From: Notospermus geniculatus
Lineage: Eukaryota > Nemertea > Pilidiophora > Heteronemertea > Lineidae
NCBI GenBank assembly: GCA_002633025.1
Contig: NMRB01001145.1
Location: forward strand, 126,428-190,427
Reading direction: 5' to 3'
DNA length: 64,000 nt
Both the position numbers and the translations under genes were made by a program. Each line of letters begins with the position of its first letter. The stretch's first letter is position 1. The notes beneath the pieces were generated by a model that worked only from the letters and a program-made list of their open reading frames with translations, was not told the DNA's origin and did no database searches. Below, piece after piece: positions 11,510 to 21,497 of this stretch.

Positions 11510-11777
11510 TAAAGCCTGGCGCACACGAGAACTTGCTGCTTACGGAAATGTTCATTCGTGGCACTTGCCTTAAAGGAGGAAGCTGCCGTGTGCGGTGCGA
11601 TTTACGACAGTTTTTCGTCATTCGAGGCGCTGCAGCTAATATCAAACCAGTTTGATATTTTTCGCCACGCCTGCACGAAGCTTCGAATCGCACAGCACAC
11701 AGGAGCTTCCTCTTTAAGGCAAGTGCCACGAATGAACTTTTCCCTAAGCAGCCAGCTCTCGTGTGGGCCAGGCTTTA
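11510..11777. mobile_element. MITE with ~90 bp inverted repeats
   Basis: The left arm (AAAGCCTGGCGCACACGAGA, then TTCATTCGTGGCACTTGCC) is mirrored by the right arm ending GTGTGGGCCAGGCTTTA. The arms are about 90 bp with a loop of about 80 bp. Ends are TAAAGCCTGG on both sides. It lies only in segmental copy 2, so it inserted after the duplication or was lost from copy 1. Confidence 0.75.
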
Positions 11778-12177
11778 GGGATGTTCAGATTACGTTCCGA
11801 GTCTTGACTCACACTCCAGAGGATTCATTTTTGGAAACTACGTCATCAAATACAACAGGGTTTTCCAAACTGTTAAAACCGTGCTTACTGTACCTTATCA
11901 GATTGAATCTGAAGTTCCTTGATCAAGTACTGTAGTTCTAACTTTTGACTAATCAGCAACTGCTTGGCATCTCTCTGACTTTACCTCCTGGAGTTATTTT
12001 GGTTCATGGTTCGTATCTCGTGCAACTAAGATGGGTTTTGCTGTGACAGGTCACATGCTGTGAGGGAAAGGGTGTCATTTGTTAAAAAGCATGCCATTAT
12101 AATAACCCTCCTCTACCTTCAAGAAAACAGATCAGGGAAATATGAATACTAATTTCTTATGAAGACCATCTGCTCAC

Positions 12178-12267
12178 CTCAATCTTCTTTTGCATCTCAA
12201 CCTGACGTACTTCCTTTTGTTCAAACTGTTCCTCCAGTTCTCTCTCCTTCTTTACACTGGCCTCAAG
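12178..12267 (-). CDS. 30-residue coiled-coil exon, copy 2
   Basis: Same borders, length and phase as 8822-8911. It is open and ends QVEMQKKIE. It probably joined the exon at 12464-12691 upstream in the ancestral gene. Confidence 0.6.
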
Positions 12268-12463
12268 CTGTGAAGACAATTGTAAAGAAATGACTTGCAA
12301 CATCTGGATTTGAACTGGGGACATACTGCTTCTTAGTCCAATGCTCTACATGTAGCCTACCAACAACCTGAGTCAAAGAGACATGCCCCTTGAATTGTGC
12401 AAGTAAGCGGGAACCAGTACATGTAGGCCCATGTCAGAGAAGAGCCCATCATGAGGTACCTAC

Positions 12464-12691
12464 CTTGGATTGATATGTTGTCACAGCAGTTGCAAGATCA
12501 CTCTCCAACTGAGCCACTTTCTCATTCAACTCATGTTTCAAGGTCTCCAACTCGCCAAGTTTTGAACTCATCAGTGTTTCAACTCGCAATTTGTCCTCAA
12601 GATTCGCCTTATCTTTTTCAACTCTTCCCTGAGTCGTGCGATCTCCGTTTCTTTCTCCACGAGTTGGTTTTTGAGATTTTCGATGCTTGAA
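12464..12691 (-). pseudogene. Coiled-coil exon with a one-base frameshift
   Basis: Acceptor TTTCAG at the high end and donor GTAGGT at the low end. The first part reads SSIENLKNQLVEKETEIARL in one frame and the second VEKDKANLEDKLRVETLMSS in another. One missing base near 12620, next to an A-run, accounts for the change. This may be a real lesion or a sequencing error. Confidence 0.6.
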
Positions 12692-12789
12692 CTGAAATTC
12701 GAAAAAAAGAAATTTGACCCTGGTCTGATGATGGATCCGACGGTCCATGGTTAAAGCTTTTTGATAATAAACATTTCTGCCACAAACTG

Positions 12790-12920
12790 CCACTTGCTGA
12801 GAATCGAATCGGACCGAAACTTGGTGTCATAGGTCATCTGACCTAGGGGTATATACATGTATGTACCAAGTTTCAGATCAATAGCTCCAGTGGTTACGAA
12901 ACGTGCCCTGAGACCAGCCG
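12790..12920 (+). repeat. Short end fragment of the composite dispersed repeat
   Basis: Contains GAATCGAATCGGACCGAAAC, GGTCATCTGACCTAGGGGTA and ACGAAACGTGCCCTG, matching the closing segment of the window-wide repeat. Confidence 0.7.
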
Positions 12921-13080
12921 ACCAACGCCAACTATGATCAATTTCAATATGTGTGCTCTGGGCGGGCCTATTGACAAACGCCAAACCCGGTGTAACGTTT
13001 TTGAGCGGTGTCCCATCTGCGAGTGTTCCCCTGCTATTGTCTGATGGAATAAGCTGCGACTCGACAATGGCGGACACGGG

Positions 13081-13180
13081 GGGGGGGGGGNACACGGGGG
13101 GGGGGGGGTACAGAGTTTCCATTGACTGCCACCCAGCGCCTTTCCTTCTCATTGACTGCCACCCAGCGCCTTACCTTCTC
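13081..13180. repeat. Poly-G runs around a gap, and a 2 x 30 bp tandem duplication
   Basis: Two poly-G runs flank the N at 13091. Just beyond, ATTGACTGCCACCCAGCGCC with CTTCTC is repeated (13121-13150 and 13151-13180) with one difference. The second unit overlaps the donor side of the neighbouring coiled-coil exon. The assembly here is doubtful. Confidence 0.7.
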
Positions 13181-13286
13181 AATACTTGACTTCAGTAGAC
13201 TCGCGCTCTTTTAATGTTTCTTCAACATTTCGTACTTGGCCCTCGAGATCCATTTTTGTTTTCTCAGTAAGGGACAGTGCTTCAAT
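13175..13286 (-). pseudogene. Coiled-coil exon with an internal stop
   Basis: Follows CTTTGCAG on the minus strand and reads IEALSLTEKTKMDLEGQV, then RNVEETLKERESTEVKY. It meets TGA just before the GTAAGG donor. It lies next to the tandem duplication and gap, so the stop may reflect local error. Confidence 0.5.
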
Positions 13287-13615
13287 CTGCAAAGAGAAAC
13301 CGCAGGTCACAAGCTCAAGGTAGCAGTTAATACAAGCATCGAATGCTGAGGTTATACAGAGGAAATATCTGGAAGTGGCATCTTCTCTCAAAGGTCAACA
13401 GGTCATGATCAAGGGATTGTTATTGAATTGAGAACCAAGTGCAGCATTCCTTGTCATACAGACAATAATTAGTGGAATCTTAACTAGTAGGAAGAAACCG
13501 GAGCACCAATAGAAGACCTACACAAAGACACCTGCCCTGTCCATCAATTAAGTATTTCCAGCTGAACCCATACGATGTGCACATACATGTAATTCATCAC
13601 ACACATCTTACTTAC

Positions 13616-13935
13616 CCTCTGGTGTCGGTCTTTCTCCAGTTTATCGTACTGTGTTTTCTACTCCTGTAGCTTGGCCGTGAAACCATTAGCCATGGTCTCC
13701 AGGGACTGCATCTGACTGGTACTCTCCATCAACTGCTTCCCTTTCTCTTCCAACTGTTTTTCTAAACCTGTTTTGTCTTCGTTCAGTTTGGCAATAACAG
13801 CGACCTGCTGTTTCACATCTGTCTCAAGGCTTGAAGATACCCTTGACTCTCCGACTCCAGATCACCGCATTTCTGTAACATATCTGAGCGAGCTTCTCCT
13901 CCTTATCTTTGACAACCCCATCAAGTTTGGAGCAC
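13616..13935 (-). pseudogene. Coiled-coil exon with stop and frame changes
   Basis: The donor GTAAGTAAG lies at the low end and a possible acceptor CGACAG at the high end. Helical text appears in successive frames: CSKLDGVVKDKEEKLAQI, then LQKCGDLESES, then SSLETDVKQQVAVIAKLNED, then GLEKQLEEKGKQL and on to QYDKLEKDRHQR. A TAG interrupts the last frame after KLQE. Heptad spacing is clear despite the breaks. Confidence 0.5.
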
Positions 13936-14089
13936 CTGTCGTAGATACCGTATTTATGTGTATTTAAGCACGTGTGCTTATAAACGAAAATCGCTTGTTA
14001 GCCTTTATCACGCCTTCGTTTCCTCACTAATCTTTCTTTCTTAACATCAGAGGAGTCATGGCTCTGGAATAGACACGGGCCCTCCTCCC

Positions 14090-14269
14090 TCCAAGATGCC
14101 CAGCAGCTTCCGCAGATTGCTTCTGGAGAGGACTTTCTTTCCCCCTAGTCTTCATTCTTGCTCCCGCTCCAGCACAGACTTCTCACTCGCACAGGCGTTC
14201 CAGAGAAAATGTGGACTGCTGGCGTTCTTGTTCTTTGATTTCCTCAGATACCTGATGGAGCAGGTCAGC
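14090..14269 (-). pseudogene. Further coiled-coil exon fragment
   Basis: After TTAACACAG on the minus strand it reads ADLLHQVSEEIKEQERQQST, then shifts frame to SEKSVLEREQE followed by a stop. This is the most upstream trace of the EEA1-like gene seen here. The non-LTR element begins about 70 bases further on. Confidence 0.4.
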
Positions 14270-14339
14270 CTGTGTTAACTGAATATCTCCAAAATGTCTG
14301 GCATTATACCAGCAAGCCAATCAGCTCATTCATTGAACC

Positions 14340-15077
14340 TTATCCCAGCCTTATCCCGGCGTGCCCTGGGATATAAATCACCTCAATGCAGGATTTTATA
14401 TTCTGTAGAATGGAAAACCACGTCTTCTTGATTCGTCCTGTGCTCAACTTGCTGACAAGGCTAAGGGAGTCTGTCAATATGACTGCGTGATCACTGGCAT
14501 CTGTGTTGCTACTCATCCAGGCAAAAGCATCTTCCATAGCTTCACATTCTGATCTGTAAGAGCTTGATTTTCCATGTCGTGCGGTGGACCATTCAAAAAT
14601 TCTCTTACCGTTTTTCCACACTGCTCCTCCCCATGCGGTGGTGTCCTCTCTGACGGAGCCATTGGTAGCAGTTATTACTGATGGATTCTTCTCCTCCATT
14701 ATCTCCCTTACAGTGGCATTATTTGCATCCCCTGCGAGGTCCCTCCAGGATTTTGATCCAAGAACTAATTCTGTGGTGAAGTCATCCTTGATATATTCCA
14801 TCCATTCATCTGATAGTACATTTTCAATGGGGCATATGCTGTCAACTTCATCTCGAGCATACGAAATCCACGACTGGACTGTGGCCAGTCTCTGGCAAAT
14901 CTTTTCATCCTCCTGTTTTAATATCTCATGATGCAATGGATGGGTTGGAGTGTTGAAGATCCTGAAGAACTCCTTGATGCCAAGAGTTTTCTGTCGCTCT
15001 CTGATGCTTGCTAAGTCAAGCCAGTACTGCAGTGCTGAACAGGATGTTGCTCGAGCTGCCCCAGTGACAATGCGCAT
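14340..15077 (-). CDS. Non-LTR retrotransposon RNase H region
   Basis: A 245-codon frame. The C-terminal half has ribonuclease H landmarks: TATNGSVRED (first acidic position replaced by N in the usual DGS), SYRSECEAMEDAF, ILTDSLS and YIPGHAGI. This domain follows the reverse transcriptase in I-group non-LTR elements (family knowledge). The frame stops just after GHAGI, so the 3' end is cut short. The N-terminal half is the usual linker after the RT (MRIVTGAARATSCSALQYW). Confidence 0.8.
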   Translation of the reverse strand: MRIVTGAARATSCSALQYWLDLASIRERQKTLGIKEFFRIFNTPTHPLHHEILKQEDEKICQRLATVQSWISYARDEVDSICPIENVLSDEWMEYIKDDFTTELVLGSKSWRDLAGDANNATVREIMEEKNPSVITATNGSVREDTTAWGGAVWKNGKRIFEWSTARHGKSSSYRSECEAMEDAFAWMSSNTDASDHAVILTDSLSLVSKLSTGRIKKTWFSILQNIKSCIEVIYIPGHAGIRLG

Positions 15078-15133
15078 GGCTTGATTCTCTACTCGTTGGA
15101 GATTCGTGACTGCTTTATTTGCAGTACATTGGG

Positions 15134-15710
15134 TCAGATGTAAGCCATAGTTGGATCGCTGCTACACACTGTTGCTGTCATGAGCCTGGAAAGACTTGCT
15201 TGGGTGACGTTTTGCCTGGCTGCATACTTTAAAATGGCAACACCTTGCGTTGTCTTCTGCCGGAGATGTTCAAGATGGGCATTCATGTTCATTCTGTAAT
15301 CCAGCACCACTCCTAGGCCAGTAACACATCTTTCCTGTTTTACCATCTTACCATCATACCTAAGCTCTAGATCTTCCTTCTGCCTTCCCAGACTGGCCAT
15401 TATCCACACGCTCTTGTCCGGGTATTGACATGCTGTTTTCATCTGTCCATTCCTTTAACCAATCGCCAGCTTTCTGCAATTCACTCACTGCTTCTTGTTG
15501 TGTGTCTCCCACTCCCTCAGCAATGATATCATCAACACAGCTGGATCCTATGGTGGTTTCTGATGTCAGTTTGGTAACAATGTCAGCAGTGTAAATGTTG
15601 AAAAGCACTGGGCTCTGCGGAGATCCTTGTGGGAGTCCTGAGCTTACTTCAAATGGTTCCGAGCACCAACTTCCAAACCTCATAGTGCATGTCAACGAAT
15701 CGGCTTTCAA
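15134..15710 (-). CDS. Non-LTR reverse transcriptase, palm C-terminal part
   Basis: Two overlapping frames (15360-15710 and 15134-15442) carry RT motif B (SSGLPQGSPQSPVLFNIY) and motif C as SSCVDDIIAEG. The usual aromatic residue of YxDD is Cys. They continue into the thumb region (GVVLDYRMNMNAHLEHLR). The frame change between them shows decay. The element lies on the minus strand with RT upstream of RNase H. Confidence 0.8.
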
Positions 15711-16405
15711 CGAATCTGCACGTCTGCGATGCCCTTGTTTTCCATCTTATTTGCTAGTATGTTGATGTCTACCCTGTTGTATGCACCTTCTAAATCAAAC
15801 TGGGCTATTGCCGTGTGTTTCTTCTGCTGCATGGCTTGCTGGGCCCGGTGTACAGTGGCTTCGACATTTGAGGTTGTCGACCTCTTAGGTCGTGCTCCTC
15901 CAACTTCTGGCTCAAGGCACCTCCTTTCTTCTAGGTCAGCAGTGATCCTTGCTGCACCAATCTTCTCACATACTTTAATCCAAACATTAACTATGGTGAT
16001 GACTCGGTATCCTTTCAGTTTGGTGTGGTCTTTGTTGGGTTTTGGTAATATGACCATGTTACACTCTCGCCAGTCAGTGGGAATAACCCCTTCAGCTAGG
16101 CTTTTGTTGATGAGTGTGATTACCTCTTCCAGCTCCACTTCATTCAGCTCTTTCAAGTCTGAGTATCTAACTCCGTCGGGCCCAGGCATTGTATCTTTCT
16201 TGATTTTCCTTAAGATGTGCTTCACTTCCTCCACTCCTACTAGCTCATTCTCTTCGCTACAGTTGTTCTGGATGCGTTCATTTACCAAATCCCATGTGGC
16301 ATTGACCTTGTCTTTGCCTTGCCTTTGAAATTGGGAAAGGTATCTATCTCTAAATGCTTGTCCTTTTTCCTTATCTGATCTTAAAGACTCCCTGATTTTC
16401 CCCAA
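15707..16405 (-). CDS. Non-LTR reverse transcriptase, fingers and palm N-terminal part
   Basis: A 232-codon frame with RT landmarks: MPGPDGVRYSDLKEL, VILPKPNKDHTKLKGYR, and motif A QFDLEGAYNRVD, which keeps the catalytic Asp. It overlaps the next frame by four bases at a frame change. The set is typical of I/Jockey-superfamily elements. Confidence 0.85.
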   Translation of the reverse strand: MGKIRESLRSDKEKGQAFRDRYLSQFQRQGKDKVNATWDLVNERIQNNCSEENELVGVEEVKHILRKIKKDTMPGPDGVRYSDLKELNEVELEEVITLINKSLAEGVIPTDWRECNMVILPKPNKDHTKLKGYRVITIVNVWIKVCEKIGAARITADLEERRCLEPEVGGARPKRSTTSNVEATVHRAQQAMQQKKHTAIAQFDLEGAYNRVDINILANKMENKGIADVQIR

Positions 16406-16486
16406 TGATTTGTTGTGGTCCTACTGCACCTCCTTGAGACTGGCTTTTCAGCTCCCTAGCAAGTTCCTAAAATTTGCTTGTGACTG

Positions 16487-16724
16487 TTAGATCACTGCGG
16501 TCACATTCACCACAGAAGGAGTCCCATATCTCACTTCTAGCTTCATCTGACAACTTCTTATATTTTGCTGTGGCCAGACACTACAGAAATCTGCCTTCCT
16601 GTCATCAATAACCTGTTCATCCAGGCTCTCCTTTATGGCTTTGCAATAACTTCTGCTTGCAGTCATTTTCCTGTCCCATGCTTCCTGTATCTCCACGTTC
16701 CACCATCTCGGTTTACCAGGAGAT
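16487..16724 (-). CDS. Non-LTR linker between endonuclease and RT, cut by the copia insertion
   Basis: Reads ARSPGKPRWWNVEIQEAWDR, the KxxWWNxxxxxA-type linker common before RT in this superfamily. It is interrupted at 16725-16729 (CTAGC) by the LTR element. The endonuclease half resumes at 24032. Confidence 0.75.
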
Positions 16725-16729
16725 CTAGC

Positions 16730-17156
16730 TGAAAACATTGGCCAAACACCGAAAACACCATCGATACTGACAGTCTGACATGTCTGATTGTCCTGCGCTT
16801 ATCTGCCTAGGCCTATACACTCCCGTTCATCACCATGTACATTCACCATTCGTGAATCGTGTCCTGTCAATCGATCTCGTACCGTTCCAAGATCCAACTC
16901 CAGGCCGGCCTGAGTGCAGCGCTTCCTCTCCTCTCGTCGGCACAGTTCACAAATACACATCTAGCTCCTCTGGAGCTCGTAACAAGAACACAAACAACTA
17001 AAACAATCGTATGTTGATGACCCATCAAACACTACGCGTACTCCGCTCAACTCCACAAAAACACACGTGCTTCCAAACTCATTTTCCAGTGAAAAACTCC
17101 ACTGTGCATGCGCGCACATATTGTAAACTAAAAACAGACTCTTGTCTTAGTTAACA
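16730..17156 (-). mobile_element. copia-type LTR, 3' copy
   Basis: 427 bp running TG...CA. On the minus strand it starts TGTTAACTAAGACAAGAGTC and ends CCAATGTTTTCA. It is a direct repeat of 22440-22863. Immediately inside (17157-17190) is a polypyrimidine tract on plus, the expected polypurine tract on the element strand. CTAGC lies directly outside at 16725-16729. Confidence 0.9.
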
Positions 17157-17331
17157 TATTCCTCTATCTTTTTTTTCTTCTTTTTTTTCTGCCCTAATCA
17201 CGTAAAACGAAAATCAAATGATTATACTTTGAACACCACTGTTCCATAGTCATGCACAAACTTGAATGTCGTTGACGTCCAACTTGTTGCTTCACAAAAC
17301 ATCCATCAAGATAGTCCGACACCTCATTACT

Positions 17332-17720
17332 CTAGCCTAAGCAAACTCCAGTTTCCAAAGCAATTATCAGCTTGGTACTTGCCACCCCCTTCTTGGTCAG
17401 CGAATCCGCCAACTGTTCTCCTGAGGTGATCCACTCTATCTTTTCAATCTGTCCATCAAGAACCTGCTCCTTAATGCCACTTATCTCCAGCCTCAATCTT
17501 CTTTCAGTCACATCCTTGGTTGATACCAGAGCATCCTTCAGAGACTTGCAATCAGTTCGTTCTGCAAAGAATAGGCAGATACCTCGGGTCTGCTCTGCCT
17601 TCCAAAAGCCACATCAGGTCTCGTCTGCCGGGCTATCCACAATATCTGGCCTACTTTTGACCTCATTTCCGATCTTTCAGCATCAGTCACCTATGCATCT
17701 TCATCCAGTTTTCTCATTCT
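17332..17720 (-). pseudogene. copia RNase H region, broken
   Basis: In element sense it reads SKVGQILWIARQTRPDVAF, then CKSLKDALVSTKDVTERRLR, then WITSGEQLADSLTKKG, ending at a stop at 17332-17334. The QLADSLTK block is diagnostic for copia-type RNase H C-termini. A deletion lies between the first and second blocks, so the central RNase H is missing. The same arrangement is repeated at 23040-23416. Confidence 0.75.
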
Positions 17721-17728
17721 GTCAAATC

Positions 17729-18052
17729 TCACATAACGCTCATGTTCGATGCATACTTGTTCTGATCTAACAGGATTTCATTCCCTTGCTTTGTAATCTC
17801 AACTCCAATGTAACTGAAAGTCCCCTGTTCCTCTTGGCCAATTGTGAACTCTTCTCTCAGTCTGTCGACCACTTGTCTTTCAAAATCCTGGTCACCAGCC
17901 CAGATGGAATCATCTACATGACAGGTGATGACACCCCGAAGCTGTCCATCTTGATGCCAATAGAAAACAGCTGGATCGACCTTTGACATCTTGCCCCCAT
18001 ATTTCAACATTACTTCTTTGACTCTGAAGTACAATTTCAAAGAGGCATCATT
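17729..18052 (-). CDS. copia reverse transcriptase, C-terminal half
   Basis: Begins at NDASLKLYFRVKE, followed by DPAVFYWHQDGQLRG, VITCHVDDSIWAG (catalytic VDD) and FSYIGVEITKQGNEILLDQN. It is separated from the N-terminal half by a 1 kb insertion exactly inside the conserved YGLN/DAS motif. Confidence 0.85.
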   Translation of the reverse strand, partial: NDASLKLYFRVKEVMLKYGGKMSKVDPAVFYWHQDGQLRGVITCHVDDSIWAGDQDFERQVVDRLREEFTIGQEEQGTFSYIGVEITKQGNEILLDQNKYASNMSVM

Positions 18053-19050
18053 CATTAGGAAATCTTTGCCACAGGAATTTTGTTGAAAAAATACAGAGCC
18101 CTCTATTGGCCGATTATGAAGCGAATCTTTTCAAACTCAGTCGAGCGTGAACCATGTGCACACACTTGAGTTCCCAGTCTGCTTAATCGCTCTGGCTGTT
18201 GAATTTCGAGCCTCCCTCCCCTGTGTTAGCCAACATGATCACTTTGGGCATAATCACTCAAAATGGTCTATTCTACAGTTCCCATGGCATCATCATCAAA
18301 CATCATCGTAATGATTCGAAAGCTAACTAACATCAGAATTCATGTCTAACTTAACAATAAAATCCATTTGCAGAAAGTTCAGTTAATAGCCCAAACTTGT
18401 CTCAAGATTTGCCGAAATTCTAACCAAGATGGCGGCCGTAGGCGTACTACTAAAATCCACTCAAAATTTTTAAGAATTTTCCTTCTCACACAGCTCAAAT
18501 CACATTTCTAATCGCAACCAATGTTTTATGGGAACTCATCAGGCCTATTCCTATCATTGACGTAATTCATCTCTTCATAGATTTTCACCAAACCGCACAA
18601 ATGATGCCGTAGCCGGCTTCACGATCTTTCTACACAAGATTCCAATGTAAAATGTACACTGACTGTACACAATACACTACGTTACACCGGCCCAAGTCAG
18701 TCAGCTGAAGACAGGAGTGGGGATGGAAACGAATGGCTCAACAGCCGTGACAACATGGAGGCGTTATTCCTGTCGCAAATTTACCTCTCCAAAATCATTA
18801 TTTCTTGGCGTATTTTGAAATTTAAAAGAAGTATTTGATATAGAAAAGAATTTGCAGTTCGACTGTATGACTTTGAGAAGTGCCCCAATTTTATTTTCAT
18901 GATTTGTTGCTTTCAGCCAAGTTAAAGAGAGAGCACTTGTGTTGACTATGTAAACAACCCAGCCCACTAATCCGCCGTTAATTACACCCCGATTTGCGCC
19001 GCAGATCGGGGTACGAACGGCATTTGCTCCTAAGGCAAGAAATCGTAATG
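18053..19050. mobile_element. 998 bp insertion in the copia reverse transcriptase
   Basis: The ends CATTAGGAAATC...TTGCC and the complement of CATTACGATTTC...TTGCC form an imperfect ~23 bp inverted repeat. TTCA is present at both junctions (18051-18054 and 19051-19054), so the duplication is either TT or TTCA depending on where the ends are drawn. Removing it brings YGLN against DAS of the RT. The interior has no ORF of known type, so this is a non-autonomous element. Confidence 0.75.
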
Positions 19051-19054
19051 TTCA

Positions 19055-20148
19055 AACCGTAAATGCATTTTCGCAAGCGCCATAGCTTTCTCATTCGCTT
19101 CCTTCGGAGGTCTCACATGAACTTCCCTGTCCAGAAGATTGCCCTGGAGAAAAGCTGTCTTTATGTCGATAGATCTCGGTTCCCACTGATTCTGAGCAAT
19201 CACCGCCAACACCATTTTTAGGGAATCTGCGCCACAGGTTGGTGAATCCTTCTGAATATCCTTTTCGGACTCCTCAAAGCCTCTAGCCACAAGACGTGCC
19301 TTTGGAACAATCTGTCCTCCCTTCTCTTTCAAAGTACCCGTACATACCCATCTCACCGAGACAGTCTTTTGTCCATCATCTGTAACCTCTTCATAAACCT
19401 CATTTTCCAACCAACTTCTCATTTCTGCACACTTTGCATCCTCAAAAGACACATTATCTGTCATCATCACTTGTTCCTCTGTATGTTCCTCGCTATCTGC
19501 ATCTTGTACTTGTAGTTCTTTTCCTTGAGCCACCATGTCATCGACATGCTCGTCTCCGAAGATCTCCAGCATTTCAGTATTCTGAAAATCCAAAGGCCGA
19601 ACTTTTGGCTCCTCCACCTCAGGGTCAAGAACTTCAACATTATACCAATGTTTATACTTTCCACTGGCCTTACCCGCTCTATTCAAGATATTTGCAGTAC
19701 ACAAATTTCCAGTGGTGTCCGACCTAAAAGTGATTCTCCTGTCAGGTCTTGCTGCAACTTCTGCTTGTCTTTCTCCTTCCTGGTTGCCCACAGTCTGGAT
19801 CAGAACTGGACCGTCCTGGGGTTCTGTTGTGCCTATGGCCTGTCTTTCTACTGTATCATCATCACCACCATCGTATTCATCATCATCCTCACGTGGTTGC
19901 TTCTGACTGGTTCCACGATCAGCATGTCCTGATCTGTCTTGTGCACTTCCAGATTCCTTGTTCTCCATTCCATCTTCAAGAACGTTTGTCTCCTTTTCTT
20001 CCACTTCCACTTTCTGTAGTCGGCAGACATGGACCCTTACAACCTGACCGCCATGTCTAACGAAAACCACAACTCCATCTTGTCCAATTACCTTCCCTGG
20101 TCCTCTCCATTGTTCACTATCTGGTACTTTTGTAGTACACCTTATCAC
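19055..20148 (-). CDS. copia integrase C-terminus and reverse transcriptase N-terminal half
   Basis: Starts with the integrase tail (SEQWRGPGKVIGQDGVVVFV, then RVHVCRLQKVE). An acidic, low-complexity linker follows, then the RT entry: VRWVCTGTLKEKGG, KARLVARGFEE, DSPTCGADSLKM and motif A SIDIKTAFLQGNLLDREVHV. One frame change precedes KLWRLRKCIYGLN at the insertion border. The integrase core lies in another frame immediately upstream. Confidence 0.85.
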
Positions 20149-21373
20149 CTAACTGATACCACTCTTCCCTGCTGGTTCTCGTCTGTTTGCGCAGAGCTCT
20201 CCTAATTCGTTCTGAACATTCCGCCTCCATGTAAGCCTTCCGAGCGGGATAGTGAGCCGCTATGTGATCACCCACAACTTTACTAGTTGTTACACCGTCA
20301 AGTGCTGGCAGCTTGTCCATGAGGGCTGACGGTAAATTTGGGTTGGTCCCAAAAACGAGTTGATGCGCACTGTATCCATGTACATTACTGAGACTGTTCT
20401 TAGCCATCAGAGCCCAGTGCAGAGCTGTTTCCCAATCACACTCTCTACCGATCTTCACCTTCTTTACCATCTCACCCAAAGTCCAATTGTGACGTTCACA
20501 TGTTCCACTGCTCCATGGAGAAAAAGCCGCCATAATCTTGGTGTTGATGCCAAAATGATCTCCCATTTGCCTAGTCTCCGCATTATCAAATTCCCCTCCG
20601 TTGTCACTCAAGAGATTCTATGGGGCACCAAAAATGCCAATCCAATGTTTTACAAAACTGTCCACAAACACCGACCCCTTCTTCTGCCTCATTATGGACC
20701 CAGCGCTGTACCTGGTAAACTGATCAATCATGTGCAGGATCCATGTAGAGTGCTCCAATTGATGCAAGTCCACTGCAACTGTTTCATTGAATTCTACTGC
20801 AAGCGGCAAAGCAACAGCTGGCCTAGGTGGTATCCTCTTAAACTTCAAACAAATCTCACAATTCCGGACAATCTCATCAAGAAGGCTAAAGTGTTCTGCC
20901 TTGTTGAGACCAGCATTAACCATGAGCTTTTTCAACTTCTCCGTATCCGCATGTCCAAACTGCCTGTGCAACTTGACCAACAACTTTCTCTGGTCCACTT
21001 TGCTCTCTGGTACACTGGATTCCAGCAACAACACTTCCTGAGATGAAATCTCATGCATAGATTTGTGACCAAACAAGTTGATACAACAATGTCCTGTAGA
21101 AGTATGCTTCAATCTGACAGCCTTATTGAACATCACCGCCTCATCCTTGGTCATATCTAAGTCCGCACCTCCACGTTTCAATGATTCCTTACTCAGCAGA
21201 AGCGGAATGTCGGCCTCCACAACCTCTGGCTGGATATTGCACTTGACCTCCCCAATCCTTGCTGGGAAAATTATACTCTTGTTAGACTTAACTTGGGCAC
21301 CGTCTCCGAACTTAAAACTCCTTTCACTAGGAAGCTCCATCACTTGGCCTTTTTCATCTAAATAAATAATCAC
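20117..21373 (-). pseudogene. copia integrase core with internal stop
   Basis: Two frames in register, split by one TAG near 20616. The first ends the protease and holds the zinc-binding region (LHRQFGHADTEKLKKLM, CEICLKFKR) and the first acidic motif (VAVDLHQLEHSTWILHMID). The second holds LSDNGGEF and the catalytic-Glu block SSGTCERHNW. The final KVYYKS joins the next ORF only after a one-base shift in an A-run. Integrase would insert element DNA into the genome; this copy is inactive. Confidence 0.85.
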
Positions 21374-21376
21374 TCA

Positions 21377-21497
21377 ACCATCTCTCACCACAGACTGTTC
21401 TCGTACATGCTGTATCCAGCACTGCTGATCCAAAGGCTTCAGTCATGAAAACCAAGTTTGGGTCAGGCATCTCTTCCGTCCACAAAGTGGTGTTACG
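21377..21497 (-). pseudogene. copia protease active-site region
   Basis: In element sense it contains VLDTACTRTVCGERW. DTA(C/S)-T-type retropepsin sites in copia elements normally read DTGC or DSGA, so the catalytic Asp is kept. A stop follows shortly and the rest of the domain (MELPSERSFKFGDGAQVKS) continues in the next frame. Confidence 0.7.

Larger units (their letters stand above)
11050..12423. repeat. Segmental duplication, copy 2
   Basis: Counterpart of 8260-9063 with an extra block at about 11335-11890 that contains a MITE. See copy 1 for the shared landmarks. Confidence 0.85.
8169..14269 (-). pseudogene. EEA1-like coiled-coil/FYVE gene remnant, 3' part
   Basis: Minus-strand exons encode heptad-rich coiled coil followed by a C-terminal FYVE zinc finger. 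EEA1 and its relatives have this architecture: an endosomal tether that binds phosphatidylinositol-3-phosphate (family knowledge). Exon-like blocks lie at about 14090-14269, 13616-13935, 13175-13286, 12464-12691, 12178-12267, 8822-8911 and 8169-8330, most with AG/GT borders on the minus strand. Lesions include an in-frame TAG and two or more frame changes in 13616-13935, a TGA near the end of 13175-13286, a one-base loss in 12464-12691 and a frame change in 14090-14269. The last exon pair is duplicated. The region borders a single-N gap and poly-G (13081-13108), so part of the damage may be assembly error. RUFY is the other FYVE family considered; the [12 protein letters not shown] string favours EEA1. 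Confidence 0.6.

Noticed and set aside
18058-19037. Alternative boundaries with a GAAATC target duplication
   Set aside because: They also keep an open frame but do not restore the conserved YGLN-DAS motif; the TT/TTCA boundaries do.
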